Shown: in pieces, positions 1 through 11,370 of the stretch
Numbering within the stretch: position 1 is the stretch's first letter
How the letters are laid out: every line of letters begins with the position of its first letter
NCBI RefSeq assembly: GCF_905171765.1
Contig: NC_053389.1
Span: 214,960,624-215,024,623, forward strand
Direction: 5' to 3'
Source of the DNA: Bufo bufo
Taxonomy: Eukaryota; Chordata; Amphibia; Anura; Bufonidae
Length of the DNA: 64,000 nucleotides
Program-made: the position numbers and the translations under genes
Notes under the pieces: model-generated
Seen by the model: only the letters and a program-made list of their open reading frames with translations
The model's database searches: none
What the model was told of the DNA's origin: nothing

Positions 1-3000
1 GGGTTTGCTAATGAACTTTTCTTTTATAGGGTCAGTTTTTGAAAAGGTATCATTATAACTTTTAGGGTGACCCACACAAATATATCAGACATTTGCTGTA
101 CAGTATATGTTTTAAAGTGTAATGTGTCATAGAAGTTACTGTGGTGCCTCCTGGAGAGGGATGACCCAACTCTATTTTGGCCCCAGCTCCTTCCTCATGG
201 GCAGATTGACTCTGCACAGGACACTCCCTCTCCACACACTTTAGAAAGTTGGCAAGGATGTTCTATGTGCTGTCACCCCCTCTGCATTTTGTCCAAGCTG
301 TTTTGTTGCCTGCAAAGTAAGTGCAGACTGTAAACCTGCTGCTGGCCATAATCTGGTTTACTCCTAGTGCCAAATGAACCCAATAGGGAGCCTTATTGGT
401 TAAAGCAATGACATAATTGACTTTTGGTATATAGAGAACTATAGAGAAAAGGCCTGATTTTGGAATTTTAACTGTGAAACAAAGTGGTTGTCACATGGAG
501 ATGGACATCAATAATGACTGTGCTAGTGGCCGCTGGGATACACATGGCTGCTTTCCATGACTGGTGAGAATATCTTTTTTTATTAAAACACAATGGCCAC
601 GCTGACTTGACAACAGTACAGAAGACATGAACTGGCTGACTCGTGCTGCAACAGCGAAAAAAGATGATCAAATTATCTACTACAGAGACATTAGAAATAA
701 GTTTGCTTCATTTTAAGGAGATTTTCCGATATTGGGGAATTTTCTAACTTCACATTCTTCATACCGGATTAAATCTAATGACTATACTGAAATCTTGGTT
801 TGTTATGAGATTCCACCAAATGCACTCCTTAGCGATAGTTTTCTCCAGCTCACCGCACGGTCAGCGCCAAGTTCTCTCTGGGTCCCATGAGTGGCACAGC
901 ATATATCCAGCATCCCATCGCATCGACTACCACAAAATTTGTACTGCTTTTACAATGCATCGTAAGGATCCAGGCTTCATGAATGTGTGTTTGTATGTTA
1001 TTTTCTATTTTTCTTTATGATCATCCATATTTTTTTATATGTTACAATAACTGTGAGCTAAAGAAAGGTAATTGTTAGTAAGCAGTATGTTTCCTCTCCT
1101 TATTAAAGAAGCAGTACTAGACAGGGCTAGGGCAAGCAATGCAAAACATCCAGATTTGTAATTTCTAGGGCTCAGACTTTAATTTTTCAAAATGCGTTTT
1201 AGATGGTTGTATTTCTTTATCTGATGGATCTGTTAGTTATAAAGAGATTTTATGTTATAAATTACTCTTTGCGAAATATCAAGCACTTTTGGTTATAAGA
1301 ATCATACAATATATCCCCATACCTCTCCACCGTAATGTGACAGATGGAAATAGTTGAACCAGTGCTATTTTCAGACCTTCCATAGCAGTGGACGGATGGT
1401 GGCCATGCTTGCATGGTGCACTCGCCTTCACTTCAGGGGGTCTGTTTTGGAAATATTAGTGGGTCTCAGAGGTGATATGCCGTCAGTGTCTGAGCTGGGA
1501 ATACTCCTTTAAGACTGAAACTAAGCATGCAGTTATTGTAGTTCTTGACTAAGAAACTAGTGCTAATTACTAGTCACCTCTCTGTCTTCTCTATCTAACT
1601 TGCCCCACTGATGGTGATAGGGATGTAAGGCATCTCTATTATCCAACCTAACGTGAAGAAATATATACCTTGTCAATATAGTTTACAGACATCAAGATTT
1701 ATCTGACATTGTACCGTTTCAAAGATAAAATATCTTAGTATATATTAATCCTAGATGTGTGGTTTTAGACATTGAAATATATATCTGAAAGCCACATGTT
1801 TGTATACTATGTATATTTACTGTATATATGTGTGTATATTATATATGCATGTATAATTACAATTTACAGACATGAACATGAATAACAACCTGCTAAACCC
1901 AGTCTTTTTATAGAAACAAATCATGTATCTAGTACTGCTTCTTTAAAATATAATAGTGGTAAAAGTCAAACCGAAACTGATGTCTGTTCGATGTTCAAAA
2001 TGTTGCATCGTGAAAGTCTATGAAGATGTTGATCTGTTACTATGTATGATTAGGAAAAATTGCAATGAAATGTACGTCCTTCAGTCCTCTTCTGTCAAAT
2101 GGTTCAAAATTTCATTCATCCAATTCAGAACCTGGGAAAGCTATTTGATAACCCAACATATTACCTGTTATGACCTTCTTAGCCAGTGAATGGTTTATTG
2201 CCCAGTTTTCCTTGGCAGATGTTTCCCTCTCTAATGATAGGCAAGCTGAGAGACAACAACTGTGGAATTTCTTATGGTGGCCATCTTAGATATCACCCAG
2301 TATTCCCAGAGACAACTAGAGGGATAGAATGGGTTAAAATAGTAAAATAAATAATACTCACCGATCCTCCGCTGTTGCCATTTAAATGGTTATTGTGTTA
2401 CCAATGGTCTCCACTTCCGAGTCCGAATTTAATGCACAGCAGCAGGCATCTTTTGCCGTTTCCTGGGTGCCAGGCCAGGAGTTGAGATCAGTGGGGTTCA
2501 TTGAGTTGAACCAATTCTAACTAAAATTATCTTGCCGAACGACCCATATAAAGCTAGAAAGAGGATAATAGAACTTGACAGATGAAAACATCTTATGGAC
2601 TAAAGGTACTCACACCCCCAATAGCTGTCAGTCAAACGCTATCTACAGGAGAAAGCCGTTGACAGACTTCTCTATTGGCAGCTTTTTTTCCCTGGAGGAC
2701 AAAAGAATTGTGCATTGAAATTCAACGGGCACAATACTATCCATACACATGTTGGCCGGCCCAGAAAACTCTAATGTGTAGGGGTACCTTAAGGCTTTCT
2801 TCACAATGATGATTCATTTCAATTATTGATGGTTCTGCTTCTAATGATTAGAAATTCAGAACGTAGCAGATAATAGCTGAAGCTTTCCATGCATTCAACC
2901 AATTATTTCATTGACTTCATGATAGAAATAACTGAATGGCAGTTCTGTGTTTAGAATGGCATAGCAGGCTGTGCTATTGTGCTCACCAAAAATGTTTTCT

Positions 3001-4780
3001 GATGGAATAGGCTCCTGCAATCACAAAGTGCTTGCAAATTATGAGCCAATATTAGTTAGATATGTACATATCTCCTACTGAAAATTAGGTCATGCTCTGT
3101 GTTACACATGTGTAAGGTCATGTTCAGAATTGTCATCAGAAATTAAGAGGAGGTTTGTCAAATCAACTCTGTGACATTTACAACAACTGATGTACCAAGG
3201 AGTGATGTGGCCACATGATCAGTTAGATGTTGGCACACTTATTGCTTGGTTTGGGTTACTGCACTTTTCCTATGCAACAGTATTCATAAATATCCACCTT
3301 TGTGTCTTTGTTGACCGTGCAGCACTCTAGAATCAACTATATATTTTCGGTTGACTTCACTTACGGTTCCATGATTATAAGCTAATGGCATGTGAATCTG
3401 AGGTGAACTAAGACAGACTGACCATCTTCAGTGTAATAATTTTCTGCTTACGGGAGGTATAGTAGGTGACCACTTACTAATCTTAGACATTTGTTGATGT
3501 TGTGTTATTAAAATGTCCCACTTATTCTAACGAGGTTTTGGGCAGAAGACAGAAATATGGAATGACTTTTTTCACTGTTTGTTTCTCATTAGGTTCTATA
3601 AGATCTGTAGTAGGAGAGCTTTAGCAGATGAGGGAATACTGCCCCTTCCATCATGTATAAAATGGGTTAAAAGAGTATAAAAATATATATATGTAAGAAA
3701 CCATAAAGACTGCAGTATTATCTCTCAGAAACTCACATTATTTTTACATGGTTAAAATGTGATGTATTTTGACAATTTGTCTGTAAATAGATACATTTGC
3801 TGTTCTTAAGTGCAAATTGAAACAAATTTTTTTCATTCAAAATGGTGTTTGTTCGCCAAAATAATGTTTGCCAAAAAGGGAAAAAATAACATTAAAATAA
3901 GATCTTATACTGACTGTCTTGCTTTTTCAGTTTTCTGTATCTGCACATTTCCACTTTGTAAATGATTATGTAGGACATAGTAAACTTTTGCAAGAGCAGA
4001 TATTCTGCCTGTTAACAAGCACCTATTGGCAATAACATCATGTTGATTGGTGCTCGTTAATTGACAATTACATGTGGCAGTGATTTTATAGAGAAGAACA
4101 ATCCCAGTTTATGTGGGGTGATGTGCTGCTGACAAACAATCATTTTTACTGCCTCATAAAATATGTGATCACTTCATTTATTGGGTAATCAGCAGCATGT
4201 TCACATGGGACAATGATCAGGAAAAAGTATTGTTCTTCCCTGATCAGCAGCCAATGTACAAGGGTGGTAAGTGTCTGATAGTTGTGGCTTTCCCCTGATG
4301 GTTCTGTTTATGGGTAGTTTAAGTGTGAAGCTCCCCAACCACCATGTGACATTATAATAATAGTGTTCTCCTGTGTGATACAGGGGCCATTGGGAACCTT
4401 TAAAAGACCGGGTATGGCTGCAACCTCTACACACACTATCATTATTCCAGTGGTATGTAGTCAGTTACCAGTCTAAGTTCCCCAAGGTATGAATATAGAA
4501 CATAACCACATCATCTGCTCTTGCCATTGCCTAGAGCCACCTTTGTGTTTTGAGCCACCGGCTGTCTACACAAAGAACCAAAATTAAGCAGATTCAGATA
4601 ATATGAAGGGTGATTTAACACCCAGATGGTCCCCTGCGCTCTTGGGTTATTTCCATTGATGACATGGAACATAACCACTGCACTGCAGCCAATAAATGGA
4701 CTCAGTGATAATGCTAACTTGCACGGCACAAGACTGCTGAGACCAGTGATGAGCAGCAGTCATACAGATGTAAAACACCA
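1..4780. other. Gene-free AT-rich stretch
   Basis: No open reading frame here resembles a known protein, and no exon with good splice sites stood out on either strand. The sequence is AT-rich with short TA/TG runs around 1790-1860. Parts such as 1320-1510 and 2330-2540 have the look of old interspersed repeats, but no terminal repeats or target duplications are visible. It could be intron or intergenic DNA. Confidence 0.5.
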
Positions 4781-5340
4781 CCGAGGACTAGAGATGTCGC
4801 GAACATAAAATTTTCCGTTCGCGAACGGCGAACGTGAATTTCCGCAGATGTTCGCGAACGGGCGAACCGGGCGAACCGCAATAGGCAGGCAAATTTTAAA
4901 ACCCACAGGGACTCTTTCTGGCCACAATAGTGATGGAAAAGTTGTTTTAGGGGACTAACACCTGGACTGTGGCATGCCGGAGGGGGATCCATGGCAAAAC
5001 TCCCATGGAAAATTACGTAGTTGACGCAGAGTCGGGTTTTAATCCATAAAGGGCATAAATCACCTAACAATCCCAAATTTTTTTGAACAACGTGGTTTAA
5101 AACATCCAGTGTGTGTATACGATCAGGTATGATGTTGTATCGATCAGGTAGTGTAAGGGTTACGACCGCTTCACAGACATTGACAGACCAAACTCCCCTT
5201 TTAATGCACCTCAAACAACTGCAAACAGTCCATTTGCCCAACCGCAAACTCCCCATTTGCAGAAGGTTGGATACCAAGCTAGCCATGTCCCGTTGATGTC
5301 ATTGAAGGTTTCTTCCTCCAGCCAGCCACGTACAACACCA

Positions 5341-5543
5341 AGAGAAGACAAGAGGAGGGGAGGGGCTGTCACCGCGGCACCTGAGGAGTTAACTACCGCG
5401 GATCGCAGCTATCGCTCATAGAGGTCGGGAGTCGGCTATGTGATTCTGCAGCCAGCTCCCGCCTCCTGTATATGAATGAATGAAAGGCTTATCTTCATTG
5501 GTGGCGCAGCGGCCACAGCCCCTCCCCTCCTCTTGTCTTCTCT
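5341..5543. repeat. 29-bp perfect inverted repeat
   Basis: Bases 5341-5369 and 5515-5543 are exact reverse complements (starting AGAGAAGACAAGAGG), separated by a 145-bp GC-rich spacer. They lie inside the hAT element at 4789-6194. They may be the inner ends of a nested element or a foldback segment; I see no target duplication. Confidence 0.75.
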
Positions 5544-5616
5544 TCTGTCATTGGCGGCAGCGGCAGCAGCAGCACAGGGGGAGGAGACACTGCTTCCTTC
5601 TCCCCTGTGCTGCGGA

Positions 5617-5658
5617 GGGAACACAGAACGCGCTGAGAGCAGCGCGTTCTGTGTTCCC
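5617..5658. repeat. Perfect hairpin, 18-bp arms
   Basis: Bases 5617-5634 (GGGAACACAGAACGCGCT) and 5641-5658 are exact reverse complements with a 6-base loop. The hairpin lies in the middle of the non-autonomous hAT element, next to a simple TA run at about 5763-5780. Confidence 0.8.
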
Positions 5659-5689
5659 AATACGTTATCGGTATATCGGCAAAATAGAT

Positions 5690-5764
5690 GCCGATACCGA
5701 TAACGTTCAAAAACCTCAATATCGGCCGATAATATCGGCCAAACCGATAATCGGTCGATCCCTA
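5690..5764 (-). mobile_element. Terminal fragment of a nested hAT-like element
   Basis: Read on the minus strand this segment starts TAGGGATCGACCGATTATCG and continues with repeated ATCGGCCGAT motifs, a terminus seen in small vertebrate DNA transposons. The opposite terminus is not found within the enclosing element, so it appears to be a one-ended remnant. Family assignment is from memory of the terminal motif only. Confidence 0.35.
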
Positions 5765-6300
5765 ATATATATATATATATAAAAAAAAAAATTAAAAAGC
5801 AGACTGATGTACCAGCCCTGAAAAGGGATTTTTGGGGTGCTGTCAGGACGCTGTCCTTACAGCAGATAAGTCTGTGGACACAGAACACTGCCCTAGCTAA
5901 CGCTTTCCCTATTGAATCAGCAGCAGCAGCACTGTCCCTCCTCTCACTGAGAATGCAGCTTCCGAATGAATCTAAAATGGATGTTGTCCAGGAGGTGGGA
6001 GGGTCTGGGAGGGAGGGTCTGCTGCTGATTGGCTGCAATGTGTCTGCTGACTGTGAGGTACAGGGTCAAAGTTTACTCAATGATGATGTATAGGGGGCGG
6101 ACCGAACATCACATATGTTCGCCCGCCGCGGCGAACGCGAACAAGCTATGTTCGCCGGGAACTATTCCCCTGCAAACTATTCGGGACATCTCTATCGAGG
6201 ACCCGTGAAGCAGCAATCTTCCTGCTCTTAGCTTAATTTTTCAACTGATGATATCCCCCTGAAAGCAAATCGGTAAAATTCAATAAAACAGAATATTTTC

Positions 6301-6878
6301 TTAAAGGGGTTGTCTCACTTCAGTAAGTGGCATTTATTATGTAGAGGAAATTAAGCCACTTACTAATGTAATGTGATTGTCCATATTGCTTCCTTCACTA
6401 GCTAGATTCATTTTTCCATCACATTATGCACTTTAGGTAGAGGACCGCGCTGCTTCACTCTCCATCAAGGGATAGCGTCTCACAATAGGATTCTTCTGCA
6501 CTTTCCAAATGCAGTGACATATGAATCTTCCCATCCGCTTTTACCCTCCTGCTCGTTTCTATGGTTATAGACCACCCTGCAATCCATCAGTGGTGGTCGT
6601 GCTTGCACACTATAGGAAAAAGCCTCTCTTGCGGCCGGGACCATGGGATCTCACATAGGCTAGTGCTTTACCTATATTTTTCAAGCATGATCACCACTGA
6701 TGGATTGCAGGGTGGTCTGTAACCATGGAAACGAGAAGTGTATAATGTGATGGAAAAAGGAATCCAGACAGCAAAGGAGGGAAATTGGATAATAACAATA
6801 TACTGTATTAGTTAGTGGCTTGTATTAACTTTCTCTACATGATAAATGCCACTTTGTGAAGTGAGACAACCCCTTTAA
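6301..6878. mobile_element. TTAA-target palindromic MITE
   Basis: Both ends read TTAAAGGGGTTGTCTCACTT inward, and similarity continues for about 70-80 bp with few mismatches. The TTAA at each end (6301-6304 and 6875-6878) fits a TTAA duplication, as made by piggyBac or Kolobok transposases. The inner part is also palindromic: 6552-6605 pairs with 6682-6735. No coding capacity. Confidence 0.75.
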
Positions 6879-7165
6879 GTTCCTAACTCGCATTAAATAA
6901 AATCTCTAGCTAAATGAACACAATCAGAAATGAGACTAGGAAAATGATTATGATGACATTTAGGGGACTGATTCATTGTAGAAGAACAAACCCAATACAT
7001 CCAGTAACTACACCACCACCTAGTGAGGATACTCTTTGGTTCCACAACTAGGATGTTTGGTTTCAGGGGTCAAAATTGAAGTTCTTCGGCACCAATTCAA
7101 AAGCCTTACAAGTCTTTGCAAATGAGAACACTAAATACCAGCACTCCCAGGTGTATGTGTGTATA

Positions 7166-8382
7166 CAGTCCTGATCAAAAGTTTAAGACCATTTGAAAAA
7201 TGGCAAAAAATAATATTTAGCATGGCTGGAAGTGGTGAAGACGGCCGCGCGAAGGCCATCTACTGTCTGGAACTGTTGTCCATTTTTGTAAACTTCCCTT
7301 GCCATCCATCCCCAAAGGTTCTCAATTGGATTTAGACACTGGGCCCTACATTGCGACCCCAAATCCTTTAGTAATCTTCAAATTTCATGATGCCTTGCAC
7401 ACAGTCAAGGCACCCGGTGCCAGAGGCAGCAAAACAACCCTAAAACATCATTGAACCTCCACCATATTTGACTGTAGGTACAGTGTTCTTTTCTTCGTAA
7501 GCCTCATTCCGTTTTCAGTAAACAGTAGAATGATGTGCTTTACCAAAAAGTTCTATTTTGGTATCTACTGCCGACAAGACGTTTTCCCGGAAGGATTTTG
7601 GCTTACTCACGTACATTTTGGCAAACTGCAGTCTAGCTTTTTTATGTCTCTGTGTCAGCAGGGGGATGCTCCTGGGTCTCCTGCCATAGTGTTTCATTTC
7701 ATTCAAATGTCAACTAATAGTTCGTGGTGACCCTGATGCACACTGAGCCTTCAGGACAGCTTGACTGGGGCTGCTTATCCACCATCCGGACTATCCTGCT
7801 TTGCAACCTTTCATCAATTTTTCTCTTCCGTCCACGTCCAGGAGGATTACCCACAGTGCCATAGGTTGTAAACTTCTTGATTATGTTGTGCACCATGGAC
7901 AAATGAACATTAAGATCTCTGGAGATGTACTTGTAACCTTGAGATTGTTAATATTTTTCCAGTCCTCAGACAGTTCTCTTCTCCTCTTTCTGTTGTCCAT
8001 GCTTAGAGTGGCACACACAGACACACAATGCAAAGATTGAGTCAACTTCTCCCCTTTTTATCTGGTTTCAGGTGTGGTTTTCATATTGGCCACACCTGTT
8101 ACTTGCCACAGTTGAGTTTGAATGAGCATCACATGCTTGAAACAAAGTTGTTTACCCACTATTTTGAAAAGGTGGCAACAATTTTGTCTGGTCCATTTTT
8201 GGATTTTTGTGTGAAATTATGTCGAATTTGCCTTTTTTCTCTGTTTGTTTGTGTTGTTCCAATAGACACAAAGGGAATGAACATGAGTATAACAAAACAT
8301 GTGTAATTGCAATAATTTACTGGGAGAAATACTTTATTTTATGGAAAAATTTCAGGGGTGCAAACACTTTCAGTCCTGACTG
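7166..8382 (-). mobile_element. Decayed Tc1-like transposon with unlike ends
   Basis: The element is flanked by TA (7164-7165 and 8383-8384), the Tc1/mariner target. The plus-strand left end starts CAGTCCTGATCAAAAG, but the right end read inward starts CAGTCAGGACTGAAAG; only the first five bases are shared. The body encodes Tc1 transposase pieces on the minus strand. At 1217 bp it is shorter than a full Tc1 element of about 1.6 kb. Confidence 0.7.
7245..8000 (-). pseudogene. Tc1-like transposase pseudogene
   Basis: A plausible start ATG lies at 8000. The first part encodes an N-terminal helix-turn-helix region, including the GRGRKRKIDERL basic stretch near 7800. The next part (7515-7706) contains RRPRSIPLLTQRHKKARLQFA, the linker before the catalytic core. 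The frame is broken by stops near 7730 and again downstream. Most of the catalytic core is missing, and a fragment corresponding to the NPIENLWGW region of Tc1 transposases follows at about 7320. No functional transposase can be made. Confidence 0.7.
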
Positions 8383-8388
8383 TATATA

Positions 8389-9222
8389 TCTAATATATAA
8401 AGCTGAGTGTATGTATGTGTGTGTGTATGTAAGTATGTCCGCTAAAGGAATCCGCAATGTCGCATTTACAATCACGAAATTTGGCACACAGGTACATCAG
8501 GTGTCCGGGAAGGTTTTAAAACGGGTCTCAGCTCTCTAGCACTTACCGTTACTGAGATATTCCCAAAAAAATGCCAATATGGCACATCACATGACACACA
8601 TTAGCCACTAGAAGCCTGCAGGTCTTTCTCTTCATATCCCAACTGCCATACACACGGTCACGTGTCCCTTATCAGCCAATAGAAGCTTGCAGGTCCTTAG
8701 TTTCCACAAACACACAGTTTTACACCAGGTTTCCATAACAACCCAGCCATTTTTCTTCACTGCTGCAGGTCAGCTTTAAAGGGGCAGGGCGCTGTGGATG
8801 ACACTGTAAAAGGAGCAGAGTGCTGTGGAGGTCACAATTCAGGGGGCCACCCTCAAAAGACAGACTCAAAAACCCCGCCCCCAGGTCCTGCTAGGCCACG
8901 CCCCTTCCACTCCACAGCCGACAGGGATTGAAATAATGAAGGTAAAAATCAACTTCTGTCAGCTGCAGGGGTGGGAGGTACAGTGAGTTTCTCCCTGTAG
9001 CTCACGCTTACCCAGCACAGTGCTGCTGTCTGAGATTGAGCTGTTCAAAAGGACATTCCTGTGTGAGATATTCCCGAAAAATGCATTAGCCAATAGAAAT
9101 CTGGTCACATGACCCATATCAGCCAATAGAAGCTCGCAGGCCCTTAGTCTCCACATACACACAGTTTTATACCAGGCTTCCATAACAACCCAGCCATTTT
9201 TCTTCACTGCTGTAGGTCAGCT
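8389..9222 (+). mobile_element. Helitron-like repeat, left half
   Basis: The segment begins TCTAATATATAAAGC followed by a GTATGT-rich run, which resembles Helitron 5' ends (TC start, no inverted repeats). It contains a tandem unit: about 8550-8777 resembles 9068-9222, including a shared CAGCCATTTTTCTTCACTGC block. The repeat is broken at the TTAA at 9223, and the missing continuation is at 33702. No Rep/helicase gene is visible. The Helitron label rests on the terminus alone. Confidence 0.45.
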
Positions 9223-9384
9223 TTAACCCCTTAGTGACTACCCATACGTGTTTTTACGGCGGTCACTAAGGGGCCTTAGGCTGGAATGCCGCCTTTTTAT
9301 GGCAGCACTTCAGCCCAAGCTAGCCTTACAAAAAAGTGCAGGAGCTCTGGAGGTAGCTAAGGGCTGGGGGCAATTATCAGAGAC

Positions 9385-10174
9385 CAGGGGCGTAGATAAG
9401 GGGGGGATAGGGGGGTTCAAACCCCCCCCAGAGTGTCTGTCCTCCTAACCTGCCAGAGAACGGCCAGGGCGTGCCGCTGCCTGCAATAGCGGCGCGGGCA
9501 GTGCGGCACACAGAGAGGTGATGTAGGCTGCAGGGCGGGCAGCATAGGCGTGCGCACGGGGTGTGCCGGGGTGCCTGGGCACACCCTAATCACACCCCTG
9601 TGCTCCGCCTCCTGCACTGCCGCCTGCCAGTCCAGCACTAGTGTCCGACCGGCGACCGCATAGATGGTAACTATGACACAAAGACACATACAGACAGTGT
9701 ATTCAGTCCACCCCCACTGCTCCTGGGCTCCGCCTCCGTGACTCCGTCTCCTGGCGGCTGGCCACGTAACGTCACTCACTCCGACATCACGCGCCTGCTC
9801 CGCCTTCATTAATAAAGTGGGAGGAGCATGAGCCTGCGGCGTGACGTAGTGAGTGACGTCACGTTACGCTGCCGCCGGCCGTCTAGTTTTAGTGTTTGAA
9901 GAGCGGGAGCCAGCCTGGAGCCTATCTGGAGTCCTGACAGTCCCAGTCCCAGTAAGTTAGTGATAGATTATTAGATAGTAGTAGTACATATACTTTGCAC
10001 AAGTAGCTCACTTAGTCACTTACATAAGGAACGGCGGGTCCGTCTTACAATAGGGACACTGTCAGGGACACTGTTATGGGGGGGGGGGGAGATATCTGTG
10101 GATGTGGATGATGACTCTTATAATTTGAGAAAGCTGAACCCCCCCCCCAGGAAAAAAAAATATCTACGGCCCTG
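9385..10174. mobile_element. Non-autonomous hAT with perfect 8-bp duplication
   Basis: The left end reads CAGGGGCGTAGATA and the right end read inward CAGGGCCGTAGATA. The 8-bp sequence TCAGAGAC occurs immediately before (9377-9384) and after (10175-10182), a clear hAT target duplication. The 790-bp body has runs of G and C near both ends and no transposase. It interrupts the leader of the outer piggyBac-type element. Confidence 0.85.
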
Positions 10175-10220
10175 TCAGAGACTGTGACAAGGTCTCTGAT
10201 CAAGTGATAGCCGTGATACA

Positions 10221-11370
10221 GTGTATCACGGCGATCACCGAAAATGCCCCCAAGTACCCCAATTTTTATCTACTCACCAAACTAATGTGGACGTCACCAA
10301 TTTTACCCCTTATGATTTTTTTCATTTATTTGTGGACGATAAAGTCCTGGAATTAATTGTGCAGCAGACTAATCTGTACGCCACACAATTTGCTGTACAA
10401 AAGCCCACGTCTATTTATATAAGACGGTGGACCCCCACAAGTGTCCCTGAAATAAAAAATAAATTGCGGCTTACCCTGGACATTGGCATTGCAAAAAAAG
10501 CCATCTGTCCGATCCTATTGGGCTGCAAGTACTGTCCACTGAACCCCTGTGTTTGCAGCAGTTATGTCCCGAAACCGCTATGAAGCCCTAATGTGGTTTA
10601 TGCATTTTTCACATAATTCCCAAGTCCCACCCAGAAATGACCCAGCCTACGACCGCCTAAATAAATTGAAACCCCTTATTTCCCTCCTTAGGGATTAATT
10701 CTTAAAATTATATACCCCTGATAAAAATCTGTCCATTGATGAATCCCTTTTTAGTTTTAAAGGGTGCCTTTCCTTCCGTCAGTTTATTCCCTCCAAGCGT
10801 GCCAGATATGGGGTAAAATGATATAAGGTGTTCGAGAGCACAACCGGCTACACCCGCAGTCTGTCTGTATATGAGGGCAGAGACTCCCAACTTAACCCCC
10901 CAGGCTGCCCCAAAAATATTGGGACATCGGGAAAAATTGTCTGGGATCTATCTATGCACAAAGGGTACTACGTGTAGACTGATAATTTTTATACCAGCAT
11001 ACTCATTTTTAAATCCCTCCATGCTGCAAACACAGGGGCTTGTGGGACAGTCCGTAAAAATAGAGTGGGAGAGAGGAACATCCTTTGCCCTTGCAAGTGG
11101 CCAGCTGCTTGGAGTGAAGTGGAAGGACAGGAAGGATGTCTACATGCTCACCACCGTGCATGCAGACACCACAGTGGCAGTTAGGGAGATGGGGGCTACT
11201 GCTGACAAACACAAACCAGTCTGTGACTGTATATAATACATTTATAAGAGGTGTAAACCTCTCGGACCAGGCACTTTAACCCTACCTGGTGAAGCGAAAA
11301 AACAGGGCCTGGTATAGAAAGGTAGCAATCTACCTCATTCAGATTGCTACCTATAATAGTTTTGTTTTAT
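10221..11370 (+). pseudogene. Dead piggyBac transposase
   Basis: Successive frames match the piggyBac transposase at 19557-21509 over most of its core. The first part (to 10583) resembles residues around 184-265. The DESL motif of the first catalytic Asp lies at 10738-10749. The DNFYTS motif of the second lies at 10981-10998 and has a TAG stop two codons before it. In the third (GVD in the intact copy) the Asp is replaced by Asn at 11256-11258. Frameshifts and stops are frequent, and the 3' end is cut by a TTAA element starting at 11371. It is probably the original transposase of the 24.5-kb insertion. Confidence 0.8.

Larger units (their letters stand above)
4789..6194. mobile_element. Non-autonomous hAT element
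   Basis: The two ends are inverted copies: the left starts TAGAGATGTCGCGAAC and the right, read in reverse, starts TAGAGATGTCCCGAAT. The 8 bases before the left end (4781-4788, CCGAGGAC) and after the right end (6195-6202, TCGAGGAC) match at 7 of 8 positions, as expected for an 8-bp hAT duplication. The subterminal zones are rich in TTCGCGAACG-type motifs. No transposase is visible inside, so it would depend on a transposase in trans. It carries several inverted repeats and the end of another element. Confidence 0.8.

Noticed and set aside
1956..2189. 77-codon plus-strand frame starting MVKVKPKLMS
   Set aside because: AT-rich sequence, no recognised motif and no splice or promoter support.
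5436..6038. 200-codon minus-strand frame in the hAT element
   Set aside because: It crosses a hairpin, GC-rich and TA-repeat sequence and has homopolymer-like Ala and Pro runs; no similarity to a transposase.
10057..10150. G-rich and C-rich runs as a possible quadruplex or regulatory element
   Set aside because: They are subterminal runs of the small hAT element and mirror those near its left end.
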